Source: a virus
Reading direction: 5' to 3' (one strand)
Length of the DNA: 30,926 bases
IMG/VR virus record: IMGVR_UViG_3300025872_002545
Location: 1-30,926 of that record
The position numbers were made by a program, and so were the translations under genes. Positions 30,550-30,926 of this stretch are shown here, in pieces (the stretch's first letter is position 1; each line of letters opens with the position of its first letter). Under the pieces are notes generated by a model that was not told the DNA's origin, searched no databases, and saw only the letters and a program-made list of their open reading frames with translations.

Positions 30550-30621
30550 GGTGTCGTATGGGAATTGAACCCATCTAGGTAGTTCCACAAACTACTGCCT
30601 TAACCACTAGGCTAACGACAC
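30550..30621 (-). tRNA. tRNA-His (anticodon GTG)
   Basis: 72 nt, acceptor GTGTCGT/ACGACAC, D stem GCC/GGC, anticodon stem GTAGT/ACTAC with loop TTGTGGA, T arm ATGGG-TTCAATT-CCCAT, discriminator C as in His tRNAs. The base at -1 is T rather than the encoded G-1 expected of bacterial tRNA-His. Confidence 0.93.
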
Positions 30622-30623
30622 AG

Positions 30624-30714
30624 CGGAGGATGTTGGATTTGAACCAACGGATATACTTAAGTATATCGGGGGATTAGCAATCCCCTGCATTAAACCTAAC
30701 TCTGCCAATCCTCC
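30624..30714 (-). tRNA. tRNA-Ser (anticodon GCT)
   Basis: 91 nt, acceptor GGAGGAT/ATCCTCC, anticodon stem GGGGA/TCCCC with loop TTGCTAA, long variable arm GATATACTTAAGTATATC, T arm GTTGG-TTCAAAT-CCAAC, discriminator G. Confidence 0.95.
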
Positions 30715-30718
30715 AAGT

Positions 30719-30807
30719 AGGGAGAAGGTGGAATCGAACCACCATTGCCAAAGAACGGAATCGAACCGCCTCTAACACCGTCGTGCTCACCGCCAAGGTG
30801 CTCTCCC
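30719..30807 (-). pseudogene. Degenerate tRNA with duplicated T arm
   Basis: 89 nt. Acceptor GGGAGAG/TTCTCCC and the terminal T arm GGTGG-TTCGATT-CCACC are intact. A second T-arm-like GGCGG-TTCGATT-CCGTT lies 26 nt before it, and no anticodon arm can be folded from the region between. It looks like a recombinant of two tRNAs joined at the shared TTCGATTCC, and is probably inactive. Confidence 0.6.
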
Positions 30808-30810
30808 AAG

Positions 30811-30883
30811 TGGAAACAACTGGACTTGAACCAGTGGTCTTTCGATTATCAGTCGAATGCTTTACCAACTAAGCTATGTTTCC
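30811..30883 (-). tRNA. tRNA-Ile (anticodon GAT)
   Basis: 73 nt, acceptor GGAAACA/TGTTTCC, D stem GCTT/AAGC, anticodon stem TTCGA/TCGAA with loop CTGATAA, T arm ACTGG-TTCAAGT-CCAGT, discriminator A. Confidence 0.95.
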
Positions 30884-30886
30884 AAA

Positions 30887-30926
30887 TAGTCTCAACGGGA
30901 CTTGAACCCGTGTCTTCACTGTGAAA
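30887..30926 (-). tRNA. tRNA 3' half, probably Glu (anticodon TTC), cut by window edge
   Basis: The T arm ACGGG-TTCAAGT-CCCGT and the 3' acceptor strand TGAGACT with discriminator A are visible. The edge cuts the anticodon loop after TTTCAC, which reads as loop (C)TTTCAC and anticodon TTC. The 5' half is outside the window. Confidence 0.7.

Overview
This window looks like part of the genome of a T4-like cyanomyovirus that infects marine Synechococcus or Prochlorococcus. The evidence is a high-light-inducible protein (hli) gene and a phosphate-binding pstS gene side by side, an outer-membrane porin of the cyanobacterial SLH/OprB type, T4-type late promoter octamers (TATAAATA), an HNH endonuclease among the tRNAs, a dense array of phage tRNA genes, and tightly packed genes all on the minus strand. 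Every gene I support is on the minus strand, so transcription runs from high to low coordinates.

Region 1 (1-4440) holds host-like auxiliary genes: the 5' part of an unknown gene, a 28-residue membrane peptide, hli, pstS, an S-adenosylhomocysteine hydrolase, and a porin. Simple hairpin terminators and sigma70-like promoters separate them. The pstS promoter carries a candidate cyanobacterial Pho box. The porin gene is visibly more GC-rich than the AT-rich region beside it.

Region 2 (4434-25969) is an unbroken run of 28 genes for glycan synthesis. Most overlap by 1-20 bases, with a single 67-base gap near 15950 that contains an extended -10 promoter candidate. It encodes GDP-mannose 3,5-epimerase, heptose-pathway enzymes (a PfkB-type heptose kinase, an RfaE2-type nucleotidyltransferase and an HldD-type epimerase), a double-headed sugar nucleotidyltransferase, a TPP-dependent E1-like enzyme paired with a zinc alcohol dehydrogenase, a class II aldolase, a cupin, two tiny HAD phosphatases, a GDPD-like protein, four methyltransferases, and about eleven glycosyltransferases (GT2/GT7-like, GT2, GT9-like x2, GT10, GT11 x2, GT25, GT61, GT75/STELLO-like and one unassigned). 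Together they could build and modify a complex glycan containing L-galactose and heptose. Its target (host LPS or the virion) cannot be told from sequence.

Region 3 (25996-26954) is a small operon of cyanophage-type hypothetical genes between a strong promoter and a strong terminator. Its last small gene appears frameshifted.

Region 4 (26970-30926) is a tRNA array interleaved with small protein genes. I read 13 complete tRNAs (Met, Ile-UAU, Pro, Ser-UGA, Val, Asn, Gly, Leu-UAG, Arg-ACG, Gln, His, Ser-GCU, Ile-GAU), one tRNA cut by the window edge (probably Glu-UUC), three degenerate tRNA-like sequences and a hairpin-rich noncoding block. The protein genes are a lone Phd/YefM-type antitoxin, six coupled microproteins, a zinc-ribbon protein, a Dps-like ferritin and an HNH endonuclease. 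Four near-consensus sigma70 promoters lie between tRNAs. None of the tRNAs appears to encode CCA.
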